Source of the DNA: Streptomyces antibioticus
Lineage (GTDB): Bacteria > Actinomycetota > Actinomycetes > Streptomycetales > Streptomycetaceae
Length of the DNA stretch: 64,000 nucleotides
Reading direction: 5' to 3'
Assembly (NCBI RefSeq): GCF_002019855.1
Contig: NZ_CM007717.1
Location: forward strand, 1,244,452-1,308,451
Positions 8,478 to 17,833 of this stretch are shown here, piece by piece. Below the pieces are notes generated by a model. The model worked only from the letters and a program-made list of their open reading frames with translations. It searched no databases and was not told the DNA's origin. A program made the position numbers and the translations under genes. How positions within the stretch are numbered: position 1 is the first letter of the stretch; each line of letters opens with the position of its first letter.

Positions 8478-9767
8478 ATGGCAGAGGCGAGGACGAGCAC
8501 GCGGGCGGCCGAGGAGCTGGCGCGGCGCTGGGGCACGGACCCGCGCTGGCAGGGCATCGAGCGCACCTACGGCGCGCAGGACGTGGTGCGGCTGTCCGGC
8601 AGTGTGCGGGAGGAGCACACGCTGGCCCGGCGCGGCGCCGAGCGGCTGTGGCGGCAGTTGCACGAGCAGGACTACATCCACGCCCTGGGCGCGCTGACCG
8701 GCGGACAGGCCGTGCAGCAGGTCAAGGCCGGCCTCCAGGCCATCTATCTGTCGGGCTGGCAGGTGGCGGCCGACGCCAACCAGGCCGGGCACACCTACCC
8801 CGACCAGAGCCTGTACCCGGTCAACTCCGTTCCCCAGGTGGTGCGTCGGATCAACAACGCGCTGCTGCGCGCCGACCAGATCGCCACCGCCGAGGACGCC
8901 GGGGACACCACCGACTGGCTGGCGCCGATCGTGGCCGACGCGGAGGCCGGGTTCGGCGGCCCGCTGAACGCCTTCGAGCTGACCAAGGCGATGATCGCGG
9001 CGGGCGCGGCCGGTATCCACTACGAGGACCAGCTCGCCTCGGAGAAGAAGTGCGGGCACCTCGGCGGCAAGGTGCTGGTGCCGACCTCGCAGCACATCCG
9101 TACGCTGAACGCGGCCCGGCTGGCCGCGGACATCGCCGATGTGCCGACCGTGATCGTCGCCCGCACCGACGCCCTCGCCGCCACCCTGCTGACCAGCGAT
9201 GTGGACGAGCGGGACGCCGAGTTCGTCACCGGCGAGCGCACCGCCGAGGGCTTCTACCGGGTGCGCAACGGCATGGCGCCGGTCATCGCCCGCGGGCTGG
9301 CCTACGCCCCGTACGCGGACCTGATCTGGGTGGAGACCGGCACCCCGGACCTGGCGCAGGCACGGGAGTTCGCCGAGGCGATCCACGCGCGGTATCCGGA
9401 CCAGATGCTCGCCTACAACTGCTCGCCGTCCTTCAACTGGAAGGCCGCGCTGGACGACGACCAGATCGCCAAGTTCCAGCGGGAGTTGGGCGCGATGGGC
9501 TACCGCTTCCAGTTCATCACGCTGGCCGGGTTCCACTCCCTCAACCACGGCATGTTCGACCTCGCCCGCGGCTACGCCGAGCACGGCATGACCGCCTATG
9601 TCGACCTCCAGGAACGGGAGTTCGCCGCGCAGGCGCAGGGCTTCACCGCCGTGAAGCACCAACGTGAGGTCGGCACCGGGTACTTCGACCTCGTCTCCAC
9701 CGCCGTCAACCCCGCCTCCTCCACGACCGCGCTGTCCGGCTCCACGGAGGAGGAGCAGTTCCACTAG
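8478..9767 (+). CDS. aceA: Isocitrate lyase
   Basis: The enzyme splits isocitrate to glyoxylate and succinate, the first step of the glyoxylate bypass. The 429-residue length is typical of the short bacterial form. The catalytic loop KKCGHLGGK is intact near residue 190, with further family motifs GGPLNAFEL and YNCSPSFNW. The ATG at 8478 has GAGGAG upstream; a GTG nine bases earlier is a possible alternative. aceB follows 118 bases downstream and a RamB-like regulator is divergent, so expression during growth on acetate or fatty acids is expected. Confidence 0.97.
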   Translation: MAEARTSTRAAEELARRWGTDPRWQGIERTYGAQDVVRLSGSVREEHTLARRGAERLWRQLHEQDYIHALGALTGGQAVQQVKAGLQAIYLSGWQVAADANQAGHTYPDQSLYPVNSVPQVVRRINNALLRADQIATAEDAGDTTDWLAPIVADAEAGFGGPLNAFELTKAMIAAGAAGIHYEDQLASEKKCGHLGGKVLVPTSQHIRTLNAARLAADIADVPTVIVARTDALAATLLTSDVDERDAEFVTGERTAEGFYRVRNGMAPVIARGLAYAPYADLIWVETGTPDLAQAREFAEAIHARYPDQMLAYNCSPSFNWKAALDDDQIAKFQRELGAMGYRFQFITLAGFHSLNHGMFDLARGYAEHGMTAYVDLQEREFAAQAQGFTAVKHQREVGTGYFDLVSTAVNPASSTTALSGSTEEEQFH

Positions 9768-9885
9768 GCCCTGTCGGCCCAGGCCGCGGTGCCGGACGCC
9801 CTGCCCCGTCCGGCGCGCCCTCTGCCGAGCGGAGGGAGGACGACCGTCTCCGTCCCCCTCCGCTCCCACCCCTCAGGAGAGCCCG

Positions 9886-11478
9886 ATGACCACCACCGCC
9901 CTCATGCATGACGTCCGTGTCCTCGCCGCGCCCGGTCACCGGCACGACGAGATCCTCACCCCGGCCGCCCTGGACTTCGTCGGCCGGCTGGCCGAGGCGT
10001 TCGGGCAGCGCCGTCAGGAACTGCTCAAGGAACGCCGTCGGCAGGCGCTGCGGCTGGCGTCGGGCTCTCCGCTCGACTTCCCCATGGTGACCGCCGCCGT
10101 CCGCGACGATCCCGGCTGGCGGGTCGCGCCGCCCGCGCCCGGACTGACCGACCGGCGCGTGGAGATCACCGGTCCCCCGAACCGCCGGATGGCCGTCAAC
10201 GCGCTCAACTCCGGGGCCCAGGTGTGGATGGCGGACTTCGAGGACGCCACCGCACCCCTGTGGGACAACGTGATCGGCGGTCAGGTCAATCTGCTCGACG
10301 CCGTCGAGCGCCGGATCGACTTCACCACGCCCGAGGGCAGGGAGTACCGGCTCGGCGAGCAGGTCGCCACCATCATGGTCCGGCCGCGCGGCTGGCACCT
10401 GGACGAGGAGCACCTCGAATGCGGCGGCCGGCCCGTGCCCGCCGCGCTGGTCGACTTCGGCCTGTACTTCTTTCACTGCGCCCGGCGCCAGATCGACGCC
10501 GGCCGGGGCCCGTACTTCTACCTCCCCAAGCTGGAGAACCGCTACGAGGCCCGGCTGTGGAACGACGTCTTCCTCCTCGCGCAGGAGTTGCTGGGCATCC
10601 CGCGCGGCACGGTGCGGGCCACCGTCCTCATCGAGACGATCACCGCGGCCTTCGAGATGGAGGAGATCCTCCACGAGCTGCGCGAGCACAGCGCGGGGCT
10701 CAACGCGGGCCGCTGGGACTATCTGTTCAGCCTCATCAAGACCTTCGGCCACCGCACCGACTTCCTCCTCCCGGACCGGGCGAAGGTGACGATGACCGCG
10801 CCCTTCATGCGTGCGTACACCGAACTCCTCGTCCGTACCTGCCACAAGCGGGGCGCGCACGCCATCGGCGGGATGGCCGCCCAGGTTCCCGGCAAGGACC
10901 CGGCCGCGAACGAGGCCGCGCTCGCCACGGTCCGCCGGGACAAGGAACGGGAGGCGGAGGACGGTTTCGACGGCTCGTGGGTCGCACACCCGGCGCTCGT
11001 CCCCGTCTGCCGTACGGCATTTGACGACGTTCTCGGCGACCGGCCCCACCAACTCGACCGCTCCCGCGACGACGTGGAGGTCACGCCCGCCGATCTGCTG
11101 TCGGTACGCCGGATCAGCGGTCCGCCCACCGCGGACGGGGTGCGCACCAACGTCCATGTCACGCTGCGGTACTTCGCCGCCTGGCTGCGCGGTGAGGGCG
11201 CCGTCGCCATCGACGGGCTGATGGAGGACGCGGCCACCGCCGAGATCGCCCGCGTGCAGATCTGGCAGTGGCTGCGGCACCGGGTGATCGACCGGGAGAC
11301 CGTGCGGCGGATCCTGGACGAGGAACTCGCCTCGCTCGGTGCCGCGTATCCGTGGGCGCCCCTCGACGACATCCGGGGGCTGTTCGAACGGACCACGCTG
11401 GCGGTCGAGTTGCCGCAGTTCTTCACCTCGGACGCCTACACCCGTCACCTCACGCAGCGGACGGAGGTGCGGGCGTGA
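9886..11478 (+). CDS. aceB: Malate synthase A
   Basis: The enzyme condenses glyoxylate with acetyl-CoA to give malate. The 530-residue product has the form-A family signatures KLENRYEARLW and FSLIKTFGHR, the catalytic-loop region VWMADFEDATAP, and the C-terminal helical plug. The ATG at 9886 is preceded by AGGAGA. It lies between aceA and the dehydrogenase gene, with which it overlaps by four bases (GTGA), so the three genes probably form one unit. A small GC-rich hairpin (9791-9814) lies in the aceA-aceB gap. Confidence 0.96.
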   Translation: MTTTALMHDVRVLAAPGHRHDEILTPAALDFVGRLAEAFGQRRQELLKERRRQALRLASGSPLDFPMVTAAVRDDPGWRVAPPAPGLTDRRVEITGPPNRRMAVNALNSGAQVWMADFEDATAPLWDNVIGGQVNLLDAVERRIDFTTPEGREYRLGEQVATIMVRPRGWHLDEEHLECGGRPVPAALVDFGLYFFHCARRQIDAGRGPYFYLPKLENRYEARLWNDVFLLAQELLGIPRGTVRATVLIETITAAFEMEEILHELREHSAGLNAGRWDYLFSLIKTFGHRTDFLLPDRAKVTMTAPFMRAYTELLVRTCHKRGAHAIGGMAAQVPGKDPAANEAALATVRRDKEREAEDGFDGSWVAHPALVPVCRTAFDDVLGDRPHQLDRSRDDVEVTPADLLSVRRISGPPTADGVRTNVHVTLRYFAAWLRGEGAVAIDGLMEDAATAEIARVQIWQWLRHRVIDRETVRRILDEELASLGAAYPWAPLDDIRGLFERTTLAVELPQFFTSDAYTRHLTQRTEVRA

Positions 11479-12371
11479 GCGCGGGCAGCGCGGGTATCGC
11501 GGGCAGCGGCCGTATCGCGCGTGTCGGTGTGGTCGGCGGTGGGCAGATGGGTGCCGGGATCGCCGAGGTGTGTGCCCGGGCCGGGGTGGACACCGTCGTC
11601 TGCGAGGTGGACGCGGTCGCCGCCCGTGCGGCGCGTGACCGGGTGGCCGCGTCGCTCGACCGGGCCGTCGGGCGTGGCAAGGTGGAGCGTGCGGCGGCTC
11701 AGGACGCGCTCGACCGGCTCGTGTTCACGAGCAGCCTGGACGACCTCGCCGACCGGCAGTTGGTCGTGGAGGCGGTCGTCGAGAACCCGGACGCCAAGAC
11801 CGAGGTCTTCGCCGCCCTCGACAAGATCGTCGAGGACCCGGCGGCCGTCCTCGCCACCAACACCTCCTCCCTGCCGGTCATGCGCCTGGGCATGGCGACG
11901 GCCCGCGCGGACCGGATGGTGGGGCTGCACTTCTTCAACCCCGTGCCCGTCCTGCCGCTCGTCGAGGTGGTCACCTCGCTGCACACCTCGGCCGACACCA
12001 CGGCCGCCGTCTCGGACTTCGCGACGCGCACGCTCGGCAAGACGGTCGTCCGGTCCCAGGACCGGGCCGGCTTCGTCGTCAACGCCCTGCTCGTGCCGTA
12101 TCTCCTCGCCGCCGTCCGTATGGCGGAGTCCGGCTTCGCCAGTGCGGCCGACATCGACGCCGGCATGGAACTGGGCTGCGCGCACCCCATGGGCCCGCTC
12201 AGGCTCGCCGATCTGATCGGCCTGGACACCGTCGCCTCGATCGCGGAGTCCCTCTACGACGAGTTCCGTGAGCCGCTCTACGCCCCGCCGCCGCTGCTCC
12301 AGCGGATGGTGGAGGCCGGACTCCTCGGCCGCAAGACCGGCCGCGGATTCCACACCTACGACCGGGACTGA
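11475..12371 (+). CDS. 3-hydroxybutyryl/3-hydroxyacyl-CoA dehydrogenase
   Basis: The 298-residue protein starts with a Rossmann motif (GVVGGGQMGAGIAEV), has the catalytic His region LHFFNPVPVLPLVEVV, and ends with the helical domain containing DAGMELGCAHPMGPL. It oxidises 3-hydroxyacyl-CoA to 3-oxoacyl-CoA with NAD. The GTG at 11475 overlaps the aceB stop and has GGAGG eight bases upstream, which indicates coupled translation. Linkage to aceAB fits use of C4 acyl-CoA or polyhydroxybutyrate carbon through the glyoxylate bypass. Exact chain length is not determined. Confidence 0.92.
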   Translation: MSAGSAGIAGSGRIARVGVVGGGQMGAGIAEVCARAGVDTVVCEVDAVAARAARDRVAASLDRAVGRGKVERAAAQDALDRLVFTSSLDDLADRQLVVEAVVENPDAKTEVFAALDKIVEDPAAVLATNTSSLPVMRLGMATARADRMVGLHFFNPVPVLPLVEVVTSLHTSADTTAAVSDFATRTLGKTVVRSQDRAGFVVNALLVPYLLAAVRMAESGFASAADIDAGMELGCAHPMGPLRLADLIGLDTVASIAESLYDEFREPLYAPPPLLQRMVEAGLLGRKTGRGFHTYDRD

Positions 12372-12532
12372 GGGCCTGGTCCGACGCGGGCTGAGGGGCC
12401 CGCGGAGCCGCACGGGGGATGAGGGTCCCCGGTACGGCACGACTGGAGAGGGGCGGGGAGCGTCTGCACGGCGCTTCTCGCCCTCCGGTGTTCCGTGGCC
12501 GCCTTGCTCGATCACGACTCGGAGATCCGGGC

Positions 12533-12901
12533 TCAGGACGCGGTGTCGCGGTGGCGGTGCAGCAGGGCCGCGAGGGCGCAGCGCAGGCAGTCCGGTTCCG
12601 CGAAGTCGGAGTCCGTCTCGGCCGCGTCCGGCTTCGCTGTGCCTGCGTGGACGTGGAAGCAGTCCGTGGACGTCGTGCCCGTACGCTCATGGCAGTGGTC
12701 CGGCGGCGCGGCGACCAGCGTCTCCAGGTCCTGCAACAGCCGCTCGGTCCGCCGGACTTGCTGGCCGAGTACACGCACCCGGGCGCTCTGACCGCCGATC
12801 TGACGACGGCTCGCGATCAGCGCCTCGTACTCCTCCACCGTGAGCGCCACCGCCTCGCGCCCTCCGAGGGTGATGCGGCGCGGTTGTGGGTGTCCGGCCA
12901 C
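12533..12901 (-). CDS. Small hypothetical protein with CxxC tail
   Basis: This 122-residue protein begins [28 protein letters not shown], continues with a basic coiled-coil-like helix ([20 protein letters not shown]), and ends with DCFHVH and [14 protein letters not shown]. The GTG start has a very strong GGAGGAG upstream and codon use is normal, so it is likely real. The Cys/His content could bind a metal. I do not recognise the family. It is downstream of cbtBA but separated from it by a terminator. Confidence 0.7.
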   Translation of the reverse strand: MAGHPQPRRITLGGREAVALTVEEYEALIASRRQIGGQSARVRVLGQQVRRTERLLQDLETLVAAPPDHCHERTGTTSTDCFHVHAGTAKPDAAETDSDFAEPDCLRCALAALLHRHRDTAS

Positions 12902-12941
12902 TGGGCTCCTCCGCTCCTCACCGGGGTCGTCGCACTAGAAC

Positions 12942-12979
12942 GTGAGAGGGCCCCCGGATGGTTCCGCGGGCCCTCTCAC
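12942..12979 (-). terminator. Terminator of the cbtBA operon
   Basis: GTGAGAGGGCCC (12942-12953) pairs perfectly with GGGCCCTCTCAC (12968-12979) around a 14-base loop. It lies 16 bases after the cbtA stop on the minus strand and before the next gene in that direction. Confidence 0.85.
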
Positions 12980-12994
12980 ATGAGCGCATTTCGG

Positions 12995-13750
12995 TCAGCC
13001 GGGTACCGTCCCCGCCGAGACCGGAACGGCCTTCGGCGTGGGGTGCAGGAGCCGCTGGGCCAACTCGCCGAAGACGAGCCCGAATCCGGCCCACAGTGTT
13101 GTCTGCATGGCCAGCGCGGAGATCCGGAACCGCCACAGCACGGTGGCCGGGAAGTCACCCGGAACCTCGTTCACGACCGGCAGGAAGGCGTAGGCCAGGC
13201 CGACCGCCAGGGCAAAGGCCGCCACTGCGGCGACCGTTGCGTACCAGGTGCCCAGCCTCGGCGCGAGCCGCTTGCCCAGGAGCGTGGCGGCGAGCGCGAG
13301 CAGGACGCTGAGGACCATCATCAGGAAGTACAGGGTGGTCCGCTTGCCGATGGTGTCGGGGTCCCCGACGGCCGGCGGGTTGGCCGGATACTTCAGGAAC
13401 GGCACCACGTACACGGCGACCAGTGCGACGCCGGACAGCAGCAGCGCGGTGGCCCGGGGACCGAACCGCCCCACCCGTCCCAGCGCGAAACAGTAGGCCA
13501 GCGCGGCGATCCCGCCGAACGCGACCCCGTAGACCAGCACTCCGGTGGCCAGACCGGCGGTGGACTGGAGGCTCCTGGAGACGAGTTCGACTTCGTGCTC
13601 ATGGGCGGGAGCGTGGGACTCCTCGAAGCCGATCGCCTTGTCGACGAGCGGTTCCCCCAGGAAGTAGGCGACGAGCAGGGCCAGTACACCGGCGACGAGG
13701 CCGGCGAGCATGCCGCGCACGAGCAGGTTTCTCACAACTGTGGAGTTCAT
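12995..13750 (-). CDS. cbtA: Cobalt transporter subunit CbtA
   Basis: The 251-residue integral membrane protein has five to six predicted helices ([21 protein letters not shown], then [21 protein letters not shown] and others) and a His-containing loop [10 protein letters not shown] after the first helix. These are marks of CbtA, a predicted cobalt permease controlled by B12 riboswitches. It follows cbtB by 21 bases. Export or import direction is not proven for the family; import of Co2+ for cobalamin synthesis is the accepted inference. The operon ends at the hairpin just downstream. Confidence 0.92.
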   Translation of the reverse strand: MNSTVVRNLLVRGMLAGLVAGVLALLVAYFLGEPLVDKAIGFEESHAPAHEHEVELVSRSLQSTAGLATGVLVYGVAFGGIAALAYCFALGRVGRFGPRATALLLSGVALVAVYVVPFLKYPANPPAVGDPDTIGKRTTLYFLMMVLSVLLALAATLLGKRLAPRLGTWYATVAAVAAFALAVGLAYAFLPVVNEVPGDFPATVLWRFRISALAMQTTLWAGFGLVFGELAQRLLHPTPKAVPVSAGTVPG

Positions 13751-13771
13751 GACGCTTCAGGCTCCCCGGTC

Positions 13772-13990
13772 TCAGTGGCAGGGGAAGCCGAGCAGATGAC
13801 GGGCGTCATGCACCCATTCGTGGACGTTCTCGCCGGACACGACGGCGGTGGCGCCCTGTTCGGCGCCGACGAAGTACAGCAGGACCAGCATCAGGATCCC
13901 GAAGAACACCGCCCACGGGACGATCGCGCCGACCGGCAGTTTGCCGGGAACGACGGGGGTGCTGGACGGCGGGGCGACATGCTGCGCCAT
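13772..13990 (-). CDS. cbtB: Cobalt transporter subunit CbtB
   Basis: This 72-residue protein has one transmembrane helix ([21 protein letters not shown]) and a C-terminal His-rich tail [19 protein letters not shown], the typical CbtB layout in which the histidines are thought to bind cobalt. I start at the ATG at 13990, preceded by GAGGAGG; a longer reading to 14272 would translate through the riboswitch and is not credible. It is the first gene behind the cobalamin riboswitch and is followed by cbtA. Confidence 0.93.
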   Translation of the reverse strand: MAQHVAPPSSTPVVPGKLPVGAIVPWAVFFGILMLVLLYFVGAEQGATAVVSGENVHEWVHDARHLLGFPCH

Positions 13991-14037
13991 GGCAGGGCCT
14001 CCTCTGGGAGTTCGCGTCCCATCTCGGTGGTGCACAT

Positions 14038-14137
14038 GACGACGGTCACGGGTCTGACTCACCACCCCGCAATGCATGAGTGGCACACAGTGGCGCGACC
14101 GTGCCGGATTCCCACCGGCTTCCGCCTCGCCGTCGTC
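14038..14137 (-). ncRNA. Cobalamin riboswitch upstream of cbtBA
   Basis: Read on the minus strand, the leader contains GAAGCCGGTGGGAATCCGGC, then GCGCCACTGT, then the B12-box-like GAGTCAGACCCGTGACC. A closing P1 stem of eight perfect pairs is formed by 14130-14137 (GACGACGG on the RNA) with 14038-14045 (CCGTCGTC). These are the conserved elements of the AdoCbl riboswitch. It lies 48 bases upstream of cbtB, so cobalamin is expected to turn off cbtBA. Whether it acts on transcription or on ribosome access is not visible. Confidence 0.92.
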
Positions 14138-14280
14138 GATAACTGGCCGACCGTACCGCTCGAACGGGACATGGCCAATGACCGAACGGCCTCCGCGCCC
14201 CCGCTCACACCCAACGCTTACCTGACTGAGGCAGAGGTCGCGTTCGCCGAGCCGGGCCGAGCTTCCCCACACGGTCGTGC

Positions 14281-14303
14281 TTATTGCACACTATTCGCAA
14301 TAA
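14281..14303. promoter_or_regulatory. Nur-like palindrome in the tsaD promoter
   Basis: TTATTGC and GCAATAA form a perfect 7-base dyad. The core TTGCAC-N5-TCGCAA (14284-14300) matches the Nur box tTGCaa-N5-ttGCAA known from Streptomyces sodF and nikA promoters. It ends 33 bases before the tsaD start. It could instead serve another Fur-family protein such as Zur. Confidence 0.5.
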
Positions 14304-14335
14304 CCAAAGCCAAGCAGAAAGGCGAGAGGTGCCTC

Positions 14336-15388
14336 ATGGTCTCTCCGATCGTGCTCGGGATCGAGTCGTCGTGCGACGAGACCGGCGCGGGGCTCGTCCG
14401 GGACGGGGTGCTGCTCGGCCACGCGGTGGCGTCGAGCATGGACGAGCACGCCCGCTACGGCGGAGTGGTGCCCGAGATCGCCTCCCGCGCCCATCTGCAC
14501 GCCCTGCGCCCGGTCGTGCGCCGGGCGCTCGGCGAGGCGGGACTGCGACTGTCGGACGTCGGCGCCGTCGCCGTCACCACCGGGCCGGGCCTGTCCGGTG
14601 CGCTTCAGGTGGGTCTGGCCGGCGCGAAGGGCATCGCCTACACGTTGGGGGTACCGCTGTACGGCGTCCATCACCTGGCCGGGCATGTCGCCGCCGACAC
14701 GCTGGAGCACGGCCCGCTGCCCGATCCCTGCATGGTGCTGATCGTGTCCGGCGGGCACACCTCGCTGCTGCTCGTCCGTGATCTCGCCCGCGATCCGATC
14801 GTCCACCTCGGGGACACCCTCGATGACGCCGCCGGGGAGTGCTTCGACAAGGTGGCGCGGGTCTTCGGGCTGCCGTATCCCGGCGGCCCGGCCGTCGACC
14901 GGGCGGCGCGCGAGGGCGATCCGCGCGCCGTGCCGTTCCCGCGCCCGCTTCCGGGGTCGTACGACTTCTCCTTCTCCGGCCTGAAGACGGCGGCGGCGCG
15001 CTGGGCCGAGGGGCATACGGGCCGTGAGCTGCCGGTGGCCGACGGCGCGGCGTCGCTCCAGGAGGCCGTGGCGGACGTGCTGACCCGCAAGGCGGTGGCG
15101 GCCTGCCGCGCGCACGGGGTGACCACGCTGGTCGTGGTCGGCGGGGTCGCCGCGAACTCGCGGGTGCGATCGCTGGCGGACGAGCGGTGCCGGGCCGCCG
15201 GGATCACGCTGCGGGTGCCGCCGCTGAACCTGTGCACGGACAACGGCGCGATGATCGCCGCGGTGGGCGATCTCCTGGTCCGGGCCGACGCCGAACCGGC
15301 TCCGCTGGACGTGTCGATCGACCCGTCGGCGCCGCTGGAGTACGCGGCGCTGCACCCGCGTACGACGGCCGGGGCCGCGGCGGCCTGA
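14336..15388 (+). CDS. tsaD: TsaD-family tRNA threonylcarbamoyltransferase
   Basis: The 350-residue protein is a full Kae1/TsaD homologue, which with TsaB and TsaE places threonylcarbamoyl on A37 of tRNA. It has the ATP/metal motif [10 protein letters not shown] at the start, metal-binding HHLAGH (H113, H117), IVSGGHTS, the phosphate loop VVGGVAANS and the final metal-ligand Asp in LCTDNGAMI. In Streptomyces the housekeeping tsaD usually sits with tsaE, alr, tsaB and rimI. Here it stands with a GNAT gene only and faces cobalt-uptake genes, so this may be a second, metal-regulated copy. That cannot be decided from this window. GAGAGG precedes the ATG. Confidence 0.9.
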   Translation: MVSPIVLGIESSCDETGAGLVRDGVLLGHAVASSMDEHARYGGVVPEIASRAHLHALRPVVRRALGEAGLRLSDVGAVAVTTGPGLSGALQVGLAGAKGIAYTLGVPLYGVHHLAGHVAADTLEHGPLPDPCMVLIVSGGHTSLLLVRDLARDPIVHLGDTLDDAAGECFDKVARVFGLPYPGGPAVDRAAREGDPRAVPFPRPLPGSYDFSFSGLKTAAARWAEGHTGRELPVADGAASLQEAVADVLTRKAVAACRAHGVTTLVVVGGVAANSRVRSLADERCRAAGITLRVPPLNLCTDNGAMIAAVGDLLVRADAEPAPLDVSIDPSAPLEYAALHPRTTAGAAAA

Positions 15389-15999
15389 TGGACATCCGGA
15401 TCTTCGGGAACGGCCTCTCCGGGGGCAGCTTCTTCAAGGACGGCGTCTTCAAGGAAGGCGGCCTCCTGGACCACGCATCCGCCCTGCGCTCGGTGTACGC
15501 CGACGCGTTCTGCGCCCCGCCGTGGAACGAAGGGGCGGAGCGGGCCGCCGAGTTCGCGGGGCGGCTCACCGGGAACGTCCGGCGGCCGGGATTCACCGCC
15601 GCGCTCGCCGTGGAGGGACGGGAGGTCGTCGGCTTCGCGACGGCGTGGACGACCCTCGCGCCCTTTCCCACGGACCGCTGCTACCCGCAGGCGGCGGCCG
15701 GCCTCGGACCCCGGCGCACGACGGAGTGGCTGTGCGGCGCCCGTGAGATCGACGAGTTGGCCGTCCGTCCCGTCGCGCGGGGCACGGGGCTGGCCGGTGA
15801 TCTGCTGGCGGCGGTCACCGAGGGCGCGCCCGGGGGCCGTTCGTGGCTCCTCACCTCCGTGCGTTCGCCCCGCGCGGTGTCCTTCTACCGGCGCCAGGGC
15901 TGGACCCAGGCCACCCACCCCTCCCCCGAGGGACGCGGCATCGTCGTCTTCCTCGGCCCCCGCCACCCTGCCCGAGCCCTCGCGCCGCAACCCCTGTGA
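15388..15999 (+). CDS. GNAT family N-acetyltransferase
   Basis: The 203-residue protein has the GNAT core: REIDELAVRPVARGTGLAGDLLAAVT (motif A, acetyl-CoA pyrophosphate loop RGTGLAG) and a C-terminal VSFYRRQGWTQ strand-helix. The ATG overlaps the tsaD stop (TGATG), so translation is coupled. Canonical tsa operons often carry the acetyltransferase rimI, but this protein is longer than RimI and begins with a Gly/Phe/Lys-rich segment (about 25 residues) unlike it. The substrate is unknown. Confidence 0.85.
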   Translation: MDIRIFGNGLSGGSFFKDGVFKEGGLLDHASALRSVYADAFCAPPWNEGAERAAEFAGRLTGNVRRPGFTAALAVEGREVVGFATAWTTLAPFPTDRCYPQAAAGLGPRRTTEWLCGAREIDELAVRPVARGTGLAGDLLAAVTEGAPGGRSWLLTSVRSPRAVSFYRRQGWTQATHPSPEGRGIVVFLGPRHPARALAPQPL

Positions 16000-16015
16000 G
16001 CATCCGGAGTCCCCT

Positions 16016-16924
16016 GTGCGCACTGCCGAGTTCCGCCGCCGCGACCCCGACCAAGTCGCCGTGGACGAAAGAGAGATGGTCCGGCATCCCGACTTCGGGC
16101 GCCTGATCCGCGACGAGTCCACGGACACCGTCGTCTGCCATGTCTGCGGGCGGGGTTTCCGCTCGCTGGGGGCGCATGTGCGCGTGCACGACATGACGGC
16201 GGCGGAGTACCGGCGGGAGTTCGGGCTGCTGCGCAGCCGGGCGTTGAGCGCGCGGTCCTTCGCACGCGAGCAGTCCCGTGCCCGCCGCGCCGGGTATCTG
16301 GCCTCCGAGGACGCCCGGGCGCGCTTCGCGGCGGGTCGGCCGATGGCCCGCTCCGGCGAACTGGCCCGTAGACGCTGGGCCGACACCGGCAACCGGGCCG
16401 ACACCGGCACGCGGGCCGATACCAGCGGGCGGCCAGACTCCGACCCGGCCGAGGCGCGACGCGTCCGGCGCGAAAGCCTCGCCGCCGGACGCCGCACCCA
16501 GGCCCGGACCGCCGACGAACGCACCGCGGCCGCACTGCGAACCGCAGGCTTCACGGACCTCGCCCAAGCCCTGCGCACCGTCTACGTCGAGCGTGAGCAC
16601 AGCATCGAGGAGACGGCGCGCGTCCTCGCCCTCGGCAAGGGCAGACTCCGACGGCTGCTCGGTGAACACGGCATCGGGATCCGCCCGTCGGGACAGAACT
16701 CCACCACCGGACGGCACGCGCGCGTCCTGCTCAACGACCGCGCCGCCGCCGAACGCGTCGGCGCCGAGGACATCACGGCGTGGCTCCGCGAACGCGCCAC
16801 CGAGGGCGCCACGTTGCGGGAACTGGCGGCGGCCACAGGACGCAGCGTCCCCTGGGTGGCAGCGCGGATCGGCCCCCGGTCTCAGCCCCACCGCCGCCCT
16901 GGCCCGGTCACGTCGACGTCGTGA
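16016..16924 (+). CDS. Ros/MucR-type zinc-finger DNA-binding protein
   Basis: The 302-residue protein carries an N-terminal C2H2 finger, VCHVCGRGFRSLGAHVRVHD (Cx2Cx9Hx3H), followed by MTAAEYRREFGL, as in the ROS/MUCR family. A middle segment repeats ADTGxRADTG (residues 120-140). The C-terminal half has two HTH-like stretches, EETARVLALGKGRLRRLL and RELAAATGRSVPWVAARI. The GTG at 16016 has GGAG eight bases upstream. Multi-HTH versions of this finger are frequent in actinomycetes, where some accompany mobile or defence genes; no target is apparent here. Regulatory DNA binding is inferred. Confidence 0.8.
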   Translation: MRTAEFRRRDPDQVAVDEREMVRHPDFGRLIRDESTDTVVCHVCGRGFRSLGAHVRVHDMTAAEYRREFGLLRSRALSARSFAREQSRARRAGYLASEDARARFAAGRPMARSGELARRRWADTGNRADTGTRADTSGRPDSDPAEARRVRRESLAAGRRTQARTADERTAAALRTAGFTDLAQALRTVYVEREHSIEETARVLALGKGRLRRLLGEHGIGIRPSGQNSTTGRHARVLLNDRAAAERVGAEDITAWLRERATEGATLRELAAATGRSVPWVAARIGPRSQPHRRPGPVTSTS

Positions 16925-17009
16925 TCGCGTCCCGAGTGGTGCCGAGTTTCTTGAGCACGCCGGCGACGTGGTGTTCGGCGGTACGGACGGACCGGCGGTA
17001 CGCGGCACT
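16908..17009 (-). pseudogene. Remnant of a LuxR-type HTH
   Basis: The minus strand encodes RRSVRTAEHHVAGVLKKLG followed by TTRDAITTST and a stop at 16908-16910. This is the recognition-helix end of a LuxR/NarL HTH (compare RTVEHHVxxVLxKLG). The preceding HTH helices and any sensory part are absent or out of frame, so only the tail of a former regulator remains. It overlaps the end of the zinc-finger gene. Confidence 0.45.
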
Positions 17010-17155
17010 CCGGGGCGGCCACGGCTGGTGACCTGGGCGGAGTCGGATGGCGTGGTCGAGGACGTTCACATCGAACTCGGTGCGCCATGGGCCACTTGGG
17101 GCGCGCGAGCCGCCTGACAGGGCCGCTGCTTGCATGGGCCACGTAGTCTCGGAAC

Positions 17156-17824
17156 ATGACGACGGACGCAGAGGCTTCTCACGATCCCTACACCGCACCG
17201 CACTTCGCGACATCCGCTCTCATCACCATCGACGTACAGCGCGACTTCCTCTCCGAGGCGCTCTACGGCGTGCCGGGGACGACCGAGATTCTTCCCGCGC
17301 TACGGCGGACCGTGGCCGCGTTCCGTGACGCGGGGCGGCCCGTGGTGCACATCGTGCGGCTGTACGAGGAGGGCGGCGGTAACGCCGATCTCGTACGGCG
17401 ACGGCTGCTGGAGTCGGGTGCGCGGATCGTGGCGCCGGGCAGCTCGGGCAGTGAGTTGGCCGACGGGCTGCTTCCCGAGGGCGCGCCGCTCCTGGACCCC
17501 GCCCTGCTCCTGTCGGGCCGGCCTCAGCGGCTCGGCCCGTACGACCATGCGGTGTTCAAGCCGCGGTGGGGTGCCTTCCACCGCACCTGCCTGGAGGAGT
17601 TGCTGCGTGACCTGGGCGTCGACACCCTGGTCTTCACGGGCTGCAATCTGCCCAACTGCCCGCGGGCGAGCATCGTCCAGGCGTCGGAGCGGGACTTCCG
17701 GGTGGCGTTGGTCCGGGACGCGGTCTCGCGGGTGACGGAGTCGGCGCTGAGTGAACTCGCCGGTATCGGCGTCGAGTTGCTGGAGGCCGACACCCTGGGC
17801 CGGGTTCTGGGGACGAGGGTCTGA
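17156..17824 (+). CDS. Isochorismatase-fold cysteine hydrolase
   Basis: The 222-residue protein has the catalytic triad of the family: Asp26 (ITIDVQRDF), Lys135 (AVFKPRWGAF) and Cys163 (FTGCNLPNCPRAS). Such enzymes hydrolyse C-N or C-O bonds in nicotinamide, isochorismate or ureido compounds; the substrate cannot be assigned. It is single, convergent with the HxlR-peroxiredoxin gene, with a 9-base gap between stops. Cytoplasmic. Confidence 0.88.
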   Translation: MTTDAEASHDPYTAPHFATSALITIDVQRDFLSEALYGVPGTTEILPALRRTVAAFRDAGRPVVHIVRLYEEGGGNADLVRRRLLESGARIVAPGSSGSELADGLLPEGAPLLDPALLLSGRPQRLGPYDHAVFKPRWGAFHRTCLEELLRDLGVDTLVFTGCNLPNCPRASIVQASERDFRVALVRDAVSRVTESALSELAGIGVELLEADTLGRVLGTRV

Positions 17825-17833
17825 CGTGAGTGG

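Noticed and set aside
13772..14272. CbtB with a 94-residue N-terminal extension
   Set aside because: The extension would translate the cobalamin riboswitch; the ATG at 13990 has a perfect ribosome site and gives normal CbtB length.
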